Source: Bacillus sp. UNC41MFS5
GTDB taxonomy: Bacteria; Bacillota; Bacilli; Bacillales_B; DSM-18226
Assembly: GCF_000686805.1 (NCBI RefSeq)
Contig: NZ_JMLP01000012.1
Coordinates: 194,169-258,168 of the forward strand
Direction of reading: 5' to 3'
Length of the DNA stretch: 64,000 bases
Shown: one piece after another, positions 53,976-63,113 of the stretch
Layout of the letters: each line of letters begins with the position of its first letter
How positions within the stretch are numbered: position 1 is the stretch's first letter
Notes under the pieces: generated by a model
Seen by the model: the letters and a program-made list of their open reading frames with translations, nothing else
Database searches by the model: none
Told to the model about the DNA's origin: nothing
Translations under genes and position numbers: made by a program

Positions 53976-55688
53976 CTAAAATAAGAAATAGCGCTGGGCC
54001 ATCGGCAATACCTCGGCTGGTTCACAGGTAACCAGTTGACCATCCACAATTACTTCATATGTTTGTGGATCGACTTCAATGGATGGCATCTCAGCATTGA
54101 GCTTCATATCCTTTTTTGATAGCTGGCGGATTCCCTGTACAGGTTTGATTTGTTTTTTTAGTCCCAGCTTTTCGGGAACCCCAAGTTCAATCGCTGCTTT
54201 TGACATGAAAGTAACCGATGTGGTGTACTTGGCTTTACCAAAGGAAGCAAACATGGGCCGATACAGAACAGGCTGGGGAGTAGGAATGGAGGCATTTGGA
54301 TCTCCCATCAGACTATGCGCGATCATTCCACCTTTCATGACGATCTCTGGTTTAACACCAAAAAATGCCGGATTCCAAATGACGAGATCTGCCATTTTTC
54401 CCACCTCCACCGACCCAACTTCCTCCGCAATCCCGTGTGTTATCGCTGGATTAATTGTATATTTGGCAATGTATCGCTTAGCACGGAAGTTGTCGCAGTC
54501 CCCCTTATCTTCTGGAAGTTTGCCGCGCTGCTTCCGCATTTTATCAGCTGTTTGCCAGGTACGAGTGATCACTTCACCTACTCGGCCCATCGCCTGCGAA
54601 TCGGAACTAATCATGCTGAATACGCCTAAATCGTGGAGAATGTCTTCCGCTGCAATCGTTTCTTTTCTGATGCGCGAATCAGCAAAGGCAATGTCCTCAG
54701 GCACGTCGGGGTCTAAGTGATGACAAACCATCAGCATATCTAAATGCTCATCTAAGGTATTTTTGGTGTAGGGTCGTGTTGGATTGGTGGATGACGGGAG
54801 GATATGCGGGAAACTCGCGACCTTAATAATATCAGGAGCATGACCGCCACCTGCCCCTTCCGTATGGTACGTATGGATGACCCGGCCATTAATCGCTGCC
54901 AATGTATCCTCGACAAACCCGCCTTCATTTAAGGTATCGGTATGAATGGCAACTTGTATATCATACTGATCCGCGACCTTAAGGCAGTGGTCAATGGCAG
55001 AGGCGGTTGTCCCCCAGTCTTCATGTAATTTAAGACCAATCACACCGGCATTGATTTGTTCAATTAACGGTTCCTCAGCAGACGAATTACCCTTTCCTAA
55101 GAATCCTAGATTCATAGGGAATTCTTCTGCTGCCTCCAACATGCGGTGAATATTCCATTCACCTGGCGTACAAGTGGTGGCATTTGTTCCCGTTGCCGGA
55201 CCGGTGCCGCCGCCAATCATGGTGGTAATCCCTGATGACAGGGCTGTTTCGATTTGCTGCGGACTAATAAAATGGATATGGGCATCAATCCCGCCAGCGG
55301 TTACAATCATCCCTTCACCGGCAATGACTTCAGTCGAAGCCCCGATGATGAGATCTACGCCTTCCATTAAGAGAGGATTGCCACTTTTTCCAATTCCAGT
55401 GATTCTGCCATCACGAATCCCAATATCGGCCTTATAAATCCCACTGTAATCCAAAATAATGGCGTTGGTAATGACGGTATCCAGTGCTCCTTGTGCTCGT
55501 GTCACAAGCGGATGCTGCCCCATCCCGTCACGGATTACTTTTCCACCTCCAAATTTCACTTCATCCCCATAAACAGTAAAGTCCTTTTCTATTTCGATAA
55601 ATAACTCGGTGTCCGCAAGCCGGATGGCATCGCCTGTTGTAGGACCAAACATGTCTACATATTGTTTTCTCGACATTCGAAAGCTCAT
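53976..55688 (-). CDS. ureC: Urease alpha subunit UreC
   Basis: 570 residues, full length. Nickel ligands and catalytic residues are visible: HIHF after GGIDA (HxH), the carbamylated Lys in [23 protein letters not shown], and the flap His in [20 protein letters not shown]. It hydrolyses urea to ammonia and carbamate as a UreABC trimer of trimers. It overlaps ureB by 4 nt. It sits in the same transcription direction as the purine catabolism genes upstream. Confidence 0.97.
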   Translation of the reverse strand: MSFRMSRKQYVDMFGPTTGDAIRLADTELFIEIEKDFTVYGDEVKFGGGKVIRDGMGQHPLVTRAQGALDTVITNAIILDYSGIYKADIGIRDGRITGIGKSGNPLLMEGVDLIIGASTEVIAGEGMIVTAGGIDAHIHFISPQQIETALSSGITTMIGGGTGPATGTNATTCTPGEWNIHRMLEAAEEFPMNLGFLGKGNSSAEEPLIEQINAGVIGLKLHEDWGTTASAIDHCLKVADQYDIQVAIHTDTLNEGGFVEDTLAAINGRVIHTYHTEGAGGGHAPDIIKVASFPHILPSSTNPTRPYTKNTLDEHLDMLMVCHHLDPDVPEDIAFADSRIRKETIAAEDILHDLGVFSMISSDSQAMGRVGEVITRTWQTADKMRKQRGKLPEDKGDCDNFRAKRYIAKYTINPAITHGIAEEVGSVEVGKMADLVIWNPAFFGVKPEIVMKGGMIAHSLMGDPNASIPTPQPVLYRPMFASFGKAKYTTSVTFMSKAAIELGVPEKLGLKKQIKPVQGIRQLSKKDMKLNAEMPSIEVDPQTYEVIVDGQLVTCEPAEVLPMAQRYFLF

Positions 55689-56014
55689 AATGGGTTCTTC
55701 CTTCCATGGTCCAATGGGCCATCCGTTTTATTATTTAGCCCATAGACTTCACGCTTACCGGCGAAGGGGACAAGGTCTATTTCTTTCGCATCACCAGGTT
55801 CAAACCGGACAGCCGTGCCAGCAGGGATATTTAGATGCTTGCCAAATGCTTGGTCTCGGTCAAACTTAAGCGCGCTATTTACTTCATAAAAATGAAAATG
55901 GGAGCCGATTTGAATCGGGCGGTCGCCTTGATTTAGCACCATGATCGTGCAAGTCGTTCTCCCCTCGTTGCAAATAATCGGCTCTTGTTTTAATCGATAT
56001 TCCCCTGGTATCAT
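55685..56014 (-). CDS. ureB: Urease beta subunit UreB
   Basis: 109 residues from ATG 56014 ([20 protein letters not shown]), preceded by GGGAGGG. Characteristic stretches are [17 protein letters not shown] and [20 protein letters not shown]. It is a structural subunit of urease. Unlike most urease operons, where ureA and ureB nearly touch, 210 bp of repeat-rich sequence separates it from ureA. Confidence 0.96.
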   Translation of the reverse strand: MIPGEYRLKQEPIICNEGRTTCTIMVLNQGDRPIQIGSHFHFYEVNSALKFDRDQAFGKHLNIPAGTAVRFEPGDAKEIDLVPFAGKREVYGLNNKTDGPLDHGRKNPL

Positions 56015-56058
56015 TTCTTTTCCCTCCCCCATTGATTGGAAGTTTTTTTACATTTACT

Positions 56059-56191
56059 GTAAAATCAACTCTCTATTTCGTAAAATAACTTCATTTTTTT
56101 GTAAAATCGAACTTCTCCTACGTGTAATAAATTTGTTTTTTGTAAAATTAACTCCCTATTTTGTAAAATCCCCCTATATTTCTTGTAAAAT
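56059..56191. repeat. Seven GTAAAAT repeats at about 21-bp period between ureA and ureB
   Basis: GTAAAAT (one copy GTAATAA) starts at 56059, 56080, 56101, 56124, 56142, 56163 and 56185, spacing 18-23 with 21 most common. The intervening sequence is T- and C-rich. There is no ORF and no terminator-like stem. Confidence 0.8.
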
Positions 56192-56224
56192 TAGCTTAAA
56201 GCCCCCAACCAACCCTCTCTAAAT

Positions 56225-56527
56225 CTAGCGAATCGGTTCATGTACAGTGACAAGCTTGGTTCCGTCTGGAAACGTTGCCTCTACCTGGATATCGTGAATC
56301 ATCTCCGCGATTCCTTCCATCACGTCCTCACTTGATAATATTTTGGCCCCCTCACTCATCAGTTCCGCCACCGATTTTCCATCTCTTGCCCCTTCGATAA
56401 TTTCGTAGGTGATCAGGGCAATCGCCTCGGGATAGTTTAATTTTAAGCCTCGGTCTTTGCGGCGCCTTGCCAAATCTGCTGCAACGACAATCATTAATTT
56501 TTCCTGTTCACGCTGAGTTAATTTCAT
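56225..56527 (-). CDS. ureA: Urease gamma subunit UreA
   Basis: 100 residues, normal length. [40 protein letters not shown] and a C-terminal [14 protein letters not shown] are diagnostic. It overlaps the stop of the upstream M20 hydrolase gene by 4 nt (ATGA), so its translation is coupled to a gene of the purine pathway. A 210-bp gap follows before ureB. Confidence 0.97.
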   Translation of the reverse strand: MKLTQREQEKLMIVVAADLARRRKDRGLKLNYPEAIALITYEIIEGARDGKSVAELMSEGAKILSSEDVMEGIAEMIHDIQVEATFPDGTKLVTVHEPIR

Positions 56528-57783
56528 TCCTTACCTTCCCCCAATAAATCATAAAGTGTGCAGGCAATAATCTTCGTGGCATCCACCAAATCATCGACTC
56601 GAATATTTTCATCAGCCCGGTGCCCATTGGCCTCTTCTAGCAATTTAGGTCCAACACCAAACATGATTGTTGGGATCCCTTTTTCATAAAAATGACGGGC
56701 ATCTGCATAGATAGGTACTCCGTTAATGGCTAATTCACCCTTGCCCCTCATAATGGACTGCCAATTCGAAGACAGAGCTGAGATCAATGGGGAATCTTCC
56801 GGAACAGGTCCGAAACTTTCCGCATGGAGTATTTTGCGAATCTCTATTTTTATTCCCTCAGTCAACTTAACCGCCTCTTCGACCACACCTCTAAATTCCA
56901 CTTCCGCTTGTGCGCCATCTTCACCAGGAATCAATCTCCGGTCGACCCTAATCGTACATTCATCGGGTACAACATTCGTGTTTATTCCTCCCGAAATAAG
57001 ACCGACAACCAAGGTAGGGTGATCAATTCCAGGCACCACAGATTTTTTGGCAGCCAGTGTCTGACGATATTCATATAAACGATTTAAAATCTTTGTCGTC
57101 GCCTCAAGCGCATCAATTCCTGTATGTGGCAGGGCCGCATGAGCAGATTTCCCTGTTGTTTTCACTTCAAAATGTAAACAGCCATTGTGTGCATTAACCG
57201 CTGAATAGGTAAAGCCAGCGGCAATCGCCTGATTAGGTTTAATCTCCCCTAGATCCAGCAGTCTTTTCGGTCCTAATTCCCCTCCTGTCTCTTCATCAAA
57301 TGTAAAGGCAAGATTGACTTCCCCTTGCAATTGCTGACTGATTTTTGCCTGTTTCAAGGCTAGAACAGCATATGAGTAGGCAGCAATATCCGATTTGGAG
57401 ACAGCCACCCCCCGTCCATACATCCTACCGTTAATAATCTCCCCTCCGTAGGGGTCAACACTCCAGCCTAATCCTGGCGGCACGACATCACCATGTGCAT
57501 TTAAGGCGATATTTGTCCCCTCTCCATTTCCAAACTTCGTGCGGCTTAGGACATTGGCCAGACTGATCATTCCAGCTGCTTTCACTTCTTCTTCATCCAC
57601 ATCTAGTAGGGAAACATCCTCAAATCCGAGTTCTTGAAGCTGATGATATATAAAGGCCGCAATTGGATAACAGTCGCCTGCAGGATTATCCGAAGGAACT
57701 TGCACGATTTTTTTTAAAAAATCAATCATTTCTACCTGGTGATCCTCAACCCATTGGACTAAGCGTTCCTTATCCTGATTCAT
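56524..57783 (-). CDS. M20 family metallohydrolase (ArgE/DapE-type), candidate allantoate/ureido hydrolase
   Basis: 419 residues from ATG 57783 ([20 protein letters not shown]), with GGGGAGG 8 nt upstream. Metal and catalytic residues of M20: His/Asp in [12 protein letters not shown], bridging Asp in [10 protein letters not shown], the Glu pair in [12 protein letters not shown], Asp in [12 protein letters not shown] and His in [11 protein letters not shown]. It is closer to ArgE/DapE deacylases than to the HyuC/AllC amidohydrolases, since the HyuC-type GSHLDTV motif is absent. It sits between allantoinase and ureA, 17 nt after the former and overlapping the latter. I infer that it acts on allantoate, ureidoglycolate or a similar ureide. 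Confidence 0.75.
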   Translation of the reverse strand: MNQDKERLVQWVEDHQVEMIDFLKKIVQVPSDNPAGDCYPIAAFIYHQLQELGFEDVSLLDVDEEEVKAAGMISLANVLSRTKFGNGEGTNIALNAHGDVVPPGLGWSVDPYGGEIINGRMYGRGVAVSKSDIAAYSYAVLALKQAKISQQLQGEVNLAFTFDEETGGELGPKRLLDLGEIKPNQAIAAGFTYSAVNAHNGCLHFEVKTTGKSAHAALPHTGIDALEATTKILNRLYEYRQTLAAKKSVVPGIDHPTLVVGLISGGINTNVVPDECTIRVDRRLIPGEDGAQAEVEFRGVVEEAVKLTEGIKIEIRKILHAESFGPVPEDSPLISALSSNWQSIMRGKGELAINGVPIYADARHFYEKGIPTIMFGVGPKLLEEANGHRADENIRVDDLVDATKIIACTLYDLLGEGKE

Positions 57784-57800
57784 CAAATTCCTCCCCTTTA

Positions 57801-59159
57801 CTAAAGACAAACACCAAACTTCCCTTTACTCACCCCTAATTGGTCATCATAAATGACTTTCCCTCGTAATATCGTTTTCTTTACTTTGAGTAAAAACTCC
57901 TTATCCTCATAGGGTGAATACGCATTTTGAAAAGCCAATGACTGTTTATCAACAATTGTTGATTCATCTAATCGGATCAACACTAAGTCCGCATCGAAGC
58001 CGGGCCGAATCCTCCCTTTTCGTTCAGCAATTCCAAACCTCTCAGCCACATTCGACGTCCCTAATGGTAAAATTTGTTTTAGGCTGATTTTCCGTTTTAG
58101 AGCTTCATCAAGCAGTGAAAGCCATGTAAATTGAACACCTTGAATTCCTCCCCACGCTTCCCAGATGGAATCCGTTGCTTTCATCGAATAGATACACGGA
58201 GAATGATCGGACCCAATTGTGTCAATCCACCCTCTCTGAAGGCATTCCCAAAGCCCCTCTACTTCTTCACGCGGTCTTAATGGCGGCGCACATTTGAGGA
58301 TGGCACCACTTTTTAGAAAATCCTCTTCATCAAAAATCAAATAATGCGGGCAGGTTTCAACCGTGACGTCTACTCCGCTTTTTTTGGCTTGCTCGATCAA
58401 TCCGATTACTTTCGCCGAACTAATATGCACGAAATGAAGGGCAGTTCCATGTTTTGCAGCAAGTTCTAGAGCATAATTAACAGCTTTCTCTTCTGCAGAT
58501 ACAGGTCTGCTGGCGAGAAAGGCCTTTCGTTCATTCACTCCCACCCTTTGTTTATAAAAAGCTGTCAACTTATGAATCTCTTCATCCCACTCTGCATGGA
58601 GGGCGAGGATCTTGTTATGTTCCTTTGCTGCTTGCATCGCTTGTTTCAATCCATCCGGAGATATGAATTGGAAATCTTCAATCCCACTCTCACTCATAAA
58701 TGCCTTCCAAGCAATAATCCCCGCACTCATTTGGGAGAGCTCTTTCCGGTCAGTGATGTTCGTTTCTGTTATTCCTCCCCACAGAGCATAATCAACGTAT
58801 GACTTAGTAGATAAGTAGTCTTTTTTATCTTGTAAATTCTTAAAATTAGTGATGGAGGGGGCACAATTCAGCGGCATATCAAAAACCGTCGTAGTACCGC
58901 CGATTGCTGCAGCACGGCTGCCTGTCTCGATTCCTTCCCAATCCGTTCTTCCCGGGTCATTGAAATGGACATGAGCATCAATAAAGCCAGGAACAACCAG
59001 ACAGCCGCTTGCATCGATCACTGTATCTGTTTCCTCTTTCAATGGTTCTGCTTCACTTTTTACAAAGGAGTCAATCTGCTCATCAATCACTCGAATGTTT
59101 ACCTCTTGAAAGCCTTCCTCAGTAAAAACTAGCCCATTCTTTACCCATAGTTCTCTCAT
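57801..59159 (-). CDS. allB: Allantoinase (PucH/AllB)
   Basis: 452 residues of the amidohydrolase superfamily. HxH in PGFIDAHVHFNDPGRTDWEG, GGTTTVFDMPLNCAPSITN, the metal-bridging Lys region GIIAWKAFMSE, ALHAEWDEEIHKLTAFY, HFVHISSAKVIGL and the Asp in TIGSDHSPCIY agree with allantoinase rather than dihydroorotase. It opens the allantoin ring to allantoate. It lies between the uricase-group genes and the M20 hydrolase. Confidence 0.93.
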   Translation of the reverse strand: MRELWVKNGLVFTEEGFQEVNIRVIDEQIDSFVKSEAEPLKEETDTVIDASGCLVVPGFIDAHVHFNDPGRTDWEGIETGSRAAAIGGTTTVFDMPLNCAPSITNFKNLQDKKDYLSTKSYVDYALWGGITETNITDRKELSQMSAGIIAWKAFMSESGIEDFQFISPDGLKQAMQAAKEHNKILALHAEWDEEIHKLTAFYKQRVGVNERKAFLASRPVSAEEKAVNYALELAAKHGTALHFVHISSAKVIGLIEQAKKSGVDVTVETCPHYLIFDEEDFLKSGAILKCAPPLRPREEVEGLWECLQRGWIDTIGSDHSPCIYSMKATDSIWEAWGGIQGVQFTWLSLLDEALKRKISLKQILPLGTSNVAERFGIAERKGRIRPGFDADLVLIRLDESTIVDKQSLAFQNAYSPYEDKEFLLKVKKTILRGKVIYDDQLGVSKGKFGVCL

Positions 59160-59170
59160 CTTAGGCCCCC

Positions 59171-59530
59171 TTAACTCCCGCGATACGTACTGTAACCGCC
59201 AGGTGAAATCAGCAATGGAACATGGTAGTGGGATTCGGGGTCAGAAATGCTAAAGCGAACGGGAACGCAATCTAGGAATGAAGGGTCTTCGAGTAAGGTA
59301 GCGCGATTACGGAAATAATCTTCCACATGAAAACGAAGTTCATAGATTCCTTTTTTCATATTTTCCCCTTCGAGGAGAGGGTGGTTTACTCGCCCATCCT
59401 CATTTGTGCGGCATGTCAAAATGAATTGAAACCTGTTATCTGCATCAACATGCCATAACTCCACTACCACGCCACTTGCTGGCTTACCAATACTTAAATC
59501 CAGAACGTGAGTTGTTAACTTTCCTGTCAT
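59171..59530 (-). CDS. pucM: 5-hydroxyisourate hydrolase (PucM/UraH)
   Basis: 119 residues, transthyretin-like. The N-terminal signature LTTHVLDLSIGKPASGVVVE with the catalytic His and the C-terminal signature GGYSTYRGS are both intact. It hydrolyses 5-hydroxyisourate, the product of uricase, to OHCU. It overlaps the uricase gene by 4 nt and is 11 nt before allB. Confidence 0.95.
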   Translation of the reverse strand: MTGKLTTHVLDLSIGKPASGVVVELWHVDADNRFQFILTCRTNEDGRVNHPLLEGENMKKGIYELRFHVEDYFRNRATLLEDPSFLDCVPVRFSISDPESHYHVPLLISPGGYSTYRGS

Positions 59531-60480
59531 TTCGGTAATTCCCCTGGATTTTCTAAATCATCACGTGTCATTGAAAAACATTGAAACCCGTATGGAGGAC
59601 GCGGCTCGGTAAATACCTTTCCATCTTGTGAGGCTGGAATTTCGTCTAAAATGGTTTCCCACGTCCGGTTATTGGATTCAAAGCGAACTTCAACTAACTG
59701 TGGAAAACGCTCTAATATGCGAAGGCCAATGCGGTAGATAAGATTTTGGATGGAGGGAGAATTTTCTTCATGAAAAACAGTATAAGCAATATCCCTTACT
59801 TGCTCGGCGGCAACATACCCATTTGCTGTAGTGCCCTTCGCTTCCTCAAAATCGTTATAGCGCCACCCAATATTCAAAAAGATAAACAGCGGTCGATCAA
59901 AGGATTCCGGAAGTGTTGTATATTCGTCTTGCACAAACCCATAAAAGGAACTGCCTCGTACCTTTAAAAGCTTTAATCCCTTTAAACTGCTGAGATGATC
60001 AGTTGTGATAATTTCTTCTTCAGAGCGCTTCACTTCCACTTGAGCCAAAGATTGCTCATTTAATGAATAGCGGAATACTAATGGACTTGGCTCAAAACTA
60101 TCTTTCGTCGGCACTGGAAGTTCGTCAAATGGGATTTGTTCACTCGAAATATCGACTGCACTCATATGTGAATACGTTTCAAGGAAACGACGGCCGACAA
60201 ATTCCAGGAACCCTTCTTGGGTGGAACCTGTATAATCGCCAGCATGTTTTAGAATAAAATTTTTCATCGAATCGGTTGCGACAACTAATGAATTATCTCC
60301 ATCTTTAAATGACGATAAGAAGGCATCGCCCTCGACTGCCACCTTCACGTTCATTCCAAACAGAATATTGCTGCGGCCCGTAAAGGCTGATTCAGGAATC
60401 GGACGGACTGCTGTAAGCGGGGCTGCGTAAGTACGATAAACCCAAACATCTGCTTTTCCATAACGCATCGTTCTTTGCAT
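59527..60480 (-). CDS. pucL: Urate oxidase (uricase)
   Basis: 317 residues from ATG 60480 (MQRTMRYGKADVWVYRTYAA), with AAAGGGGAT upstream. Uricase features: VVATDSMKNFILKHA (catalytic Thr and the Asp-Ser that follow), QEGFLEFVGRRFLETYSHM, and the C-terminal NNRTWETILDEIP. It oxidises urate to 5-hydroxyisourate without cofactor. In B. subtilis this domain is fused to the OHCU decarboxylase as PucL; here the two are separate genes 13 nt apart. Confidence 0.93.
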   Translation of the reverse strand: MQRTMRYGKADVWVYRTYAAPLTAVRPIPESAFTGRSNILFGMNVKVAVEGDAFLSSFKDGDNSLVVATDSMKNFILKHAGDYTGSTQEGFLEFVGRRFLETYSHMSAVDISSEQIPFDELPVPTKDSFEPSPLVFRYSLNEQSLAQVEVKRSEEEIITTDHLSSLKGLKLLKVRGSSFYGFVQDEYTTLPESFDRPLFIFLNIGWRYNDFEEAKGTTANGYVAAEQVRDIAYTVFHEENSPSIQNLIYRIGLRILERFPQLVEVRFESNNRTWETILDEIPASQDGKVFTEPRPPYGFQCFSMTRDDLENPGELPK

Positions 60481-60493
60481 AGCATCATCCCCT

Positions 60494-61003
60494 TTATTCA
60501 ATAAGATCAGTTAAGCGGAACCCAACAATTTTATAGACCTCGTTTAAGGCTGTCAGGAATTCTTGCTCATAGGCATTAGCAACACGCACTTTCATTGCTG
60601 CAAGGATGGTATCCTTGTTTTGGCCCTTCACCGCCATGATAAATGGAAAGCCGAATTGTTCAACATACCTTTGATTTAGTGACATAAACTCCTTATGTTC
60701 ATCCTTTGTTAACCGATCTAGCCCAACACCTGCTTGCTCCTTTTGTGAAGCCTCTGAAATGATCAATCTAGTCCCGAGATCCGGATGGGCCCGAAGCAGT
60801 ACCAATTGCACAGCTTCCTCTGCATTTTTTACAACCGTCACCATTCTTTGTAAGAGTTCCTCACGAGAATGGAAGGGCAGACTTTCCCAAGCCACCCTTG
60901 CCACCCATGGAGAGTGCTCAAACACCCATCCTACTGCACTCACAAACTCTTCTTTGGTCATTTGATTTACATCGTCAATCGAAAGTCGCGGCTGGTTATT
61001 CAC
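60494..61003 (-). CDS. uraD: OHCU decarboxylase (UraD)
   Basis: 169 residues, stand-alone 2-oxo-4-hydroxy-4-carboxy-5-ureidoimidazoline decarboxylase that gives S-allantoin. Seen: LSIDDVNQMTKEEFVSAVGW, the catalytic His in LLRAHPDLGTRL and FPFIMAVKGQNKDTILAAMK. It overlaps pucB by 8 nt upstream and is followed by the uricase gene. Confidence 0.93.
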   Translation of the reverse strand: MNNQPRLSIDDVNQMTKEEFVSAVGWVFEHSPWVARVAWESLPFHSREELLQRMVTVVKNAEEAVQLVLLRAHPDLGTRLIISEASQKEQAGVGLDRLTKDEHKEFMSLNQRYVEQFGFPFIMAVKGQNKDTILAAMKVRVANAYEQEFLTALNEVYKIVGFRLTDLIE

Positions 61004-61643
61004 TACTCGTGCCCACCCCTTTCAGAATTTCATAGTCCTCTTTTGTATCAACATCAAAAAAGTCCCAACTGTTTTCATAGTCAACTAGTTTTCCAGTTAA
61101 TTGAGCCTTTTTAAAAAGCTGCCGAGCTCCTTCATCCCCTTCAAGTTTCAGTAAGTCAGGAACTACTTTAGGTGAAAAAATAATTGGCGGTCTCGGAATG
61201 CCCTGAAAACTTGCCCCAAGAAACGAGATATCGATATTTTTATGGAGGTTCTCCATATAACGAAAAACCAAGTCATTGATGATTTTTACTGGCAAGAGAG
61301 GTTGATCAGCAAGAAGGATCATGATTCCTTTTGGCTCCATTTCCATGGCTTCATGTATTCCTCTTCGCAAGGAATGGGCCTGCCCTTGATCAGCGTCTTG
61401 GCATATCACAGCTTTCCACTTTTCTCGGAGAGGAGTTTGAAAAAGGGTGCGATCAATCCAGTGGAGACGATCCGCTTCCCTTGTCACCATAATGGTATAA
61501 CTTAATTCAGATTTTACTGCTTTTTCTAAGACTGAATGTCCAATTGATTTTTTCCCCCATGGGAGTGCCAGCTTGTTAATCCCCATCCGCCCACTCTTAC
61601 CGGCGGCAAGACAGACTGCGATGATCCCTGCGTTATTGCTCAA
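60996..61643 (-). CDS. pucB: PucB-like molybdenum cofactor cytidylyltransferase (MobA-like)
   Basis: 215 residues, nucleotidyltransferase fold. AVCLAAGKSGRMGINKLALP is the nucleotide-binding N-terminal motif; LLADQPLLPVKIINDLV and PPIIFSPKVVPDLLKLEGDE follow. Such proteins modify or sort Moco for xanthine dehydrogenase. It overlaps pucA by 11 nt. The xanthine dehydrogenase subunits themselves are not in the window. Confidence 0.88.
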   Translation of the reverse strand: MSNNAGIIAVCLAAGKSGRMGINKLALPWGKKSIGHSVLEKAVKSELSYTIMVTREADRLHWIDRTLFQTPLREKWKAVICQDADQGQAHSLRRGIHEAMEMEPKGIMILLADQPLLPVKIINDLVFRYMENLHKNIDISFLGASFQGIPRPPIIFSPKVVPDLLKLEGDEGARQLFKKAQLTGKLVDYENSWDFFDVDTKEDYEILKGVGTSSE

Positions 61644-62691
61644 AGGTAACCACCTTTTGCTGCCTTTTACTTCGCTGCTGTTGTATCAATTCTGCAACAA
61701 TACTGATGGCAATCTCCTCGGGACCCTCTGCTCCTATTGATAGACCTGCAGGACTGCTAATTTCCTGAGGGAACTCCAGCCCCTCAAGAAGACGTTGTGT
61801 CCTTATCCTTGGACCAAGAATCCCTAAATACATTAGGTCCTTCCCCTTTAAATGATTCAATATCTCCTGATCCTTTTGAAATTGGTGCGTAAGGATCAGG
61901 ACTGAATCAGAACGAGTCAAATGCAGCAGTGGAACCGTCTCGTGTGGATACCCAACTAGCCATCCGTCAGCATCTGGAAAGTGGTCTTCATTACACAAGG
62001 CAGAACGCCAATCTGAAACAGTCACTGAAAACCCTGCCTGTGAGGCGATTTTCACCAATGGCACGGCATCAGCACCCGCACCAAAAACAACTAATCGAGG
62101 TTTCGGTTCAAATGAATGAATATAGACACTTGATGATAGTTCCGCAAAATATTTGATCCCACTTTTGGAGAAATTTTGATGAATTTCGTTTAATAGACTT
62201 TTAACCTCATCTAGTACCCTTCCATCCCATTTTCCAAAATAATGTTGATCATCCGACAAAAATAAATAGTCAGAAACCGAATACTCCTTGGTCAATTTTT
62301 TCATCATCGTGACTCGATGGCCATTGTCCAAATGGAACTTTAACTTTTGAAGGTGGTCCCGTAGAAGGGCATCGACAGGTTCAAGAAGCACATGTATGAC
62401 CCCGTTACAGCCTGCCCCCTGTCCCCACGACAAATCGTCCACTTCCTGCATATCATAAATAACAGTTTTTACTTTCCCTTCATCCCTTGTTTCTTGAGCT
62501 CGATAGGATAAGTCTGTTTCTAAACAGCCTGCACTTAACATACCAACCTTTGTTCTGTCACACCGTAACAACATGGATGTACCTTCTTTACGATAGGCGG
62601 ATCCTTCTACATGAATGATGGTTGCTAAACAATCGCCTTCATGATAAGAATCAGAAAATAAGGCGTTTAAGATTTCATGAATCCCTTCCAT
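61633..62691 (-). CDS. pucA: PucA-like XdhC/CoxI family xanthine dehydrogenase accessory protein
   Basis: 352 residues. XdhC N-terminal domain with CLATIIHVEGSAYRKEGTSM and GAGCNGVIHVLLEP; C-terminal Rossmann domain with LVVFGAGADAVPLVKIASQA. XdhC proteins help insert sulfurated molybdenum cofactor into xanthine dehydrogenase. AGGGGG lies 7 nt before ATG 62691. It is the first gene of the minus-strand puc-ure block; a TnrA box lies about 190 bp upstream. Confidence 0.9.
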   Translation of the reverse strand: MEGIHEILNALFSDSYHEGDCLATIIHVEGSAYRKEGTSMLLRCDRTKVGMLSAGCLETDLSYRAQETRDEGKVKTVIYDMQEVDDLSWGQGAGCNGVIHVLLEPVDALLRDHLQKLKFHLDNGHRVTMMKKLTKEYSVSDYLFLSDDQHYFGKWDGRVLDEVKSLLNEIHQNFSKSGIKYFAELSSSVYIHSFEPKPRLVVFGAGADAVPLVKIASQAGFSVTVSDWRSALCNEDHFPDADGWLVGYPHETVPLLHLTRSDSVLILTHQFQKDQEILNHLKGKDLMYLGILGPRIRTQRLLEGLEFPQEISSPAGLSIGAEGPEEIAISIVAELIQQQRSKRQQKVVTFEQ

Positions 62692-62878
62692 CTTGGCCCC
62701 CTATTCTTTCCTAGTTTCTAACACTATATATATTGATAGACCTCCCAAAATACACCCATGTTCTTTTTCAATTTTCTACTGACCAGGTAGTTTATGTAGA
62801 TAGACGAACATAATGAACAAAGTCCATGTCATCTTTTTTCACCATAATATCCAAAAGAGGATATAGTATCTACACTAG

Positions 62879-62895
62879 TGTCATAAAATCTCACA
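62879..62895. promoter_or_regulatory. TnrA box between pucA and guaD
   Basis: TGTCATAAAATCTCACA matches TGTNAN7TNACA exactly. A one-mismatch site (TGTCA-N7-TTTCA) follows at 62937-62953. It lies in the 422-bp divergent gap, 188 bp from pucA and 219 bp from guaD, so either or both could be controlled. Confidence 0.7.
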
Positions 62896-63113
62896 TAGAA
62901 AATTTACGGTTTTTGCACAATTTTATTTAAAAATCATGTCAGAAATCCTTTCAACAATGGAGCATTTGTGAGCATCTTACTGAATAATGTATGGTAAGTT
63001 CATTCACTGTCCTCAACTTCTGGCAACAAGGCTTACTCCTAATCTGCCAGTTATTCAACACAGATGGAATTCAATCTAAATAGACCAAATGAAAAATAGA
63101 ATGGAGTGTTGGT
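62896..63113 (+). promoter_or_regulatory. guaD promoter and leader region
   Basis: AT-rich sequence after the TnrA box; a TTTACG-like -35 (62903) with a T/A-rich -10 near 62926 is possible. A hairpin CTGGCA / TGCCAG (63020-63050, 19-nt loop) lies in the leader. AATGGAGTGTT precedes the guaD ATG. No riboswitch core is recognisable. Confidence 0.3.

Noticed and set aside
54079..54720. Plus-strand 213-codon ORF inside ureC
   Set aside because: It is a shadow of the urease alpha gene, which has all active-site motifs on the other strand, and it has no ribosome binding site.
62840..62885. Purine riboswitch in front of guaD
   Set aside because: The stretch with ATATCC...GGATATAGTATCTAC looks superficially similar, but the P2/P3 helices and kissing loops of the purine aptamer are absent.
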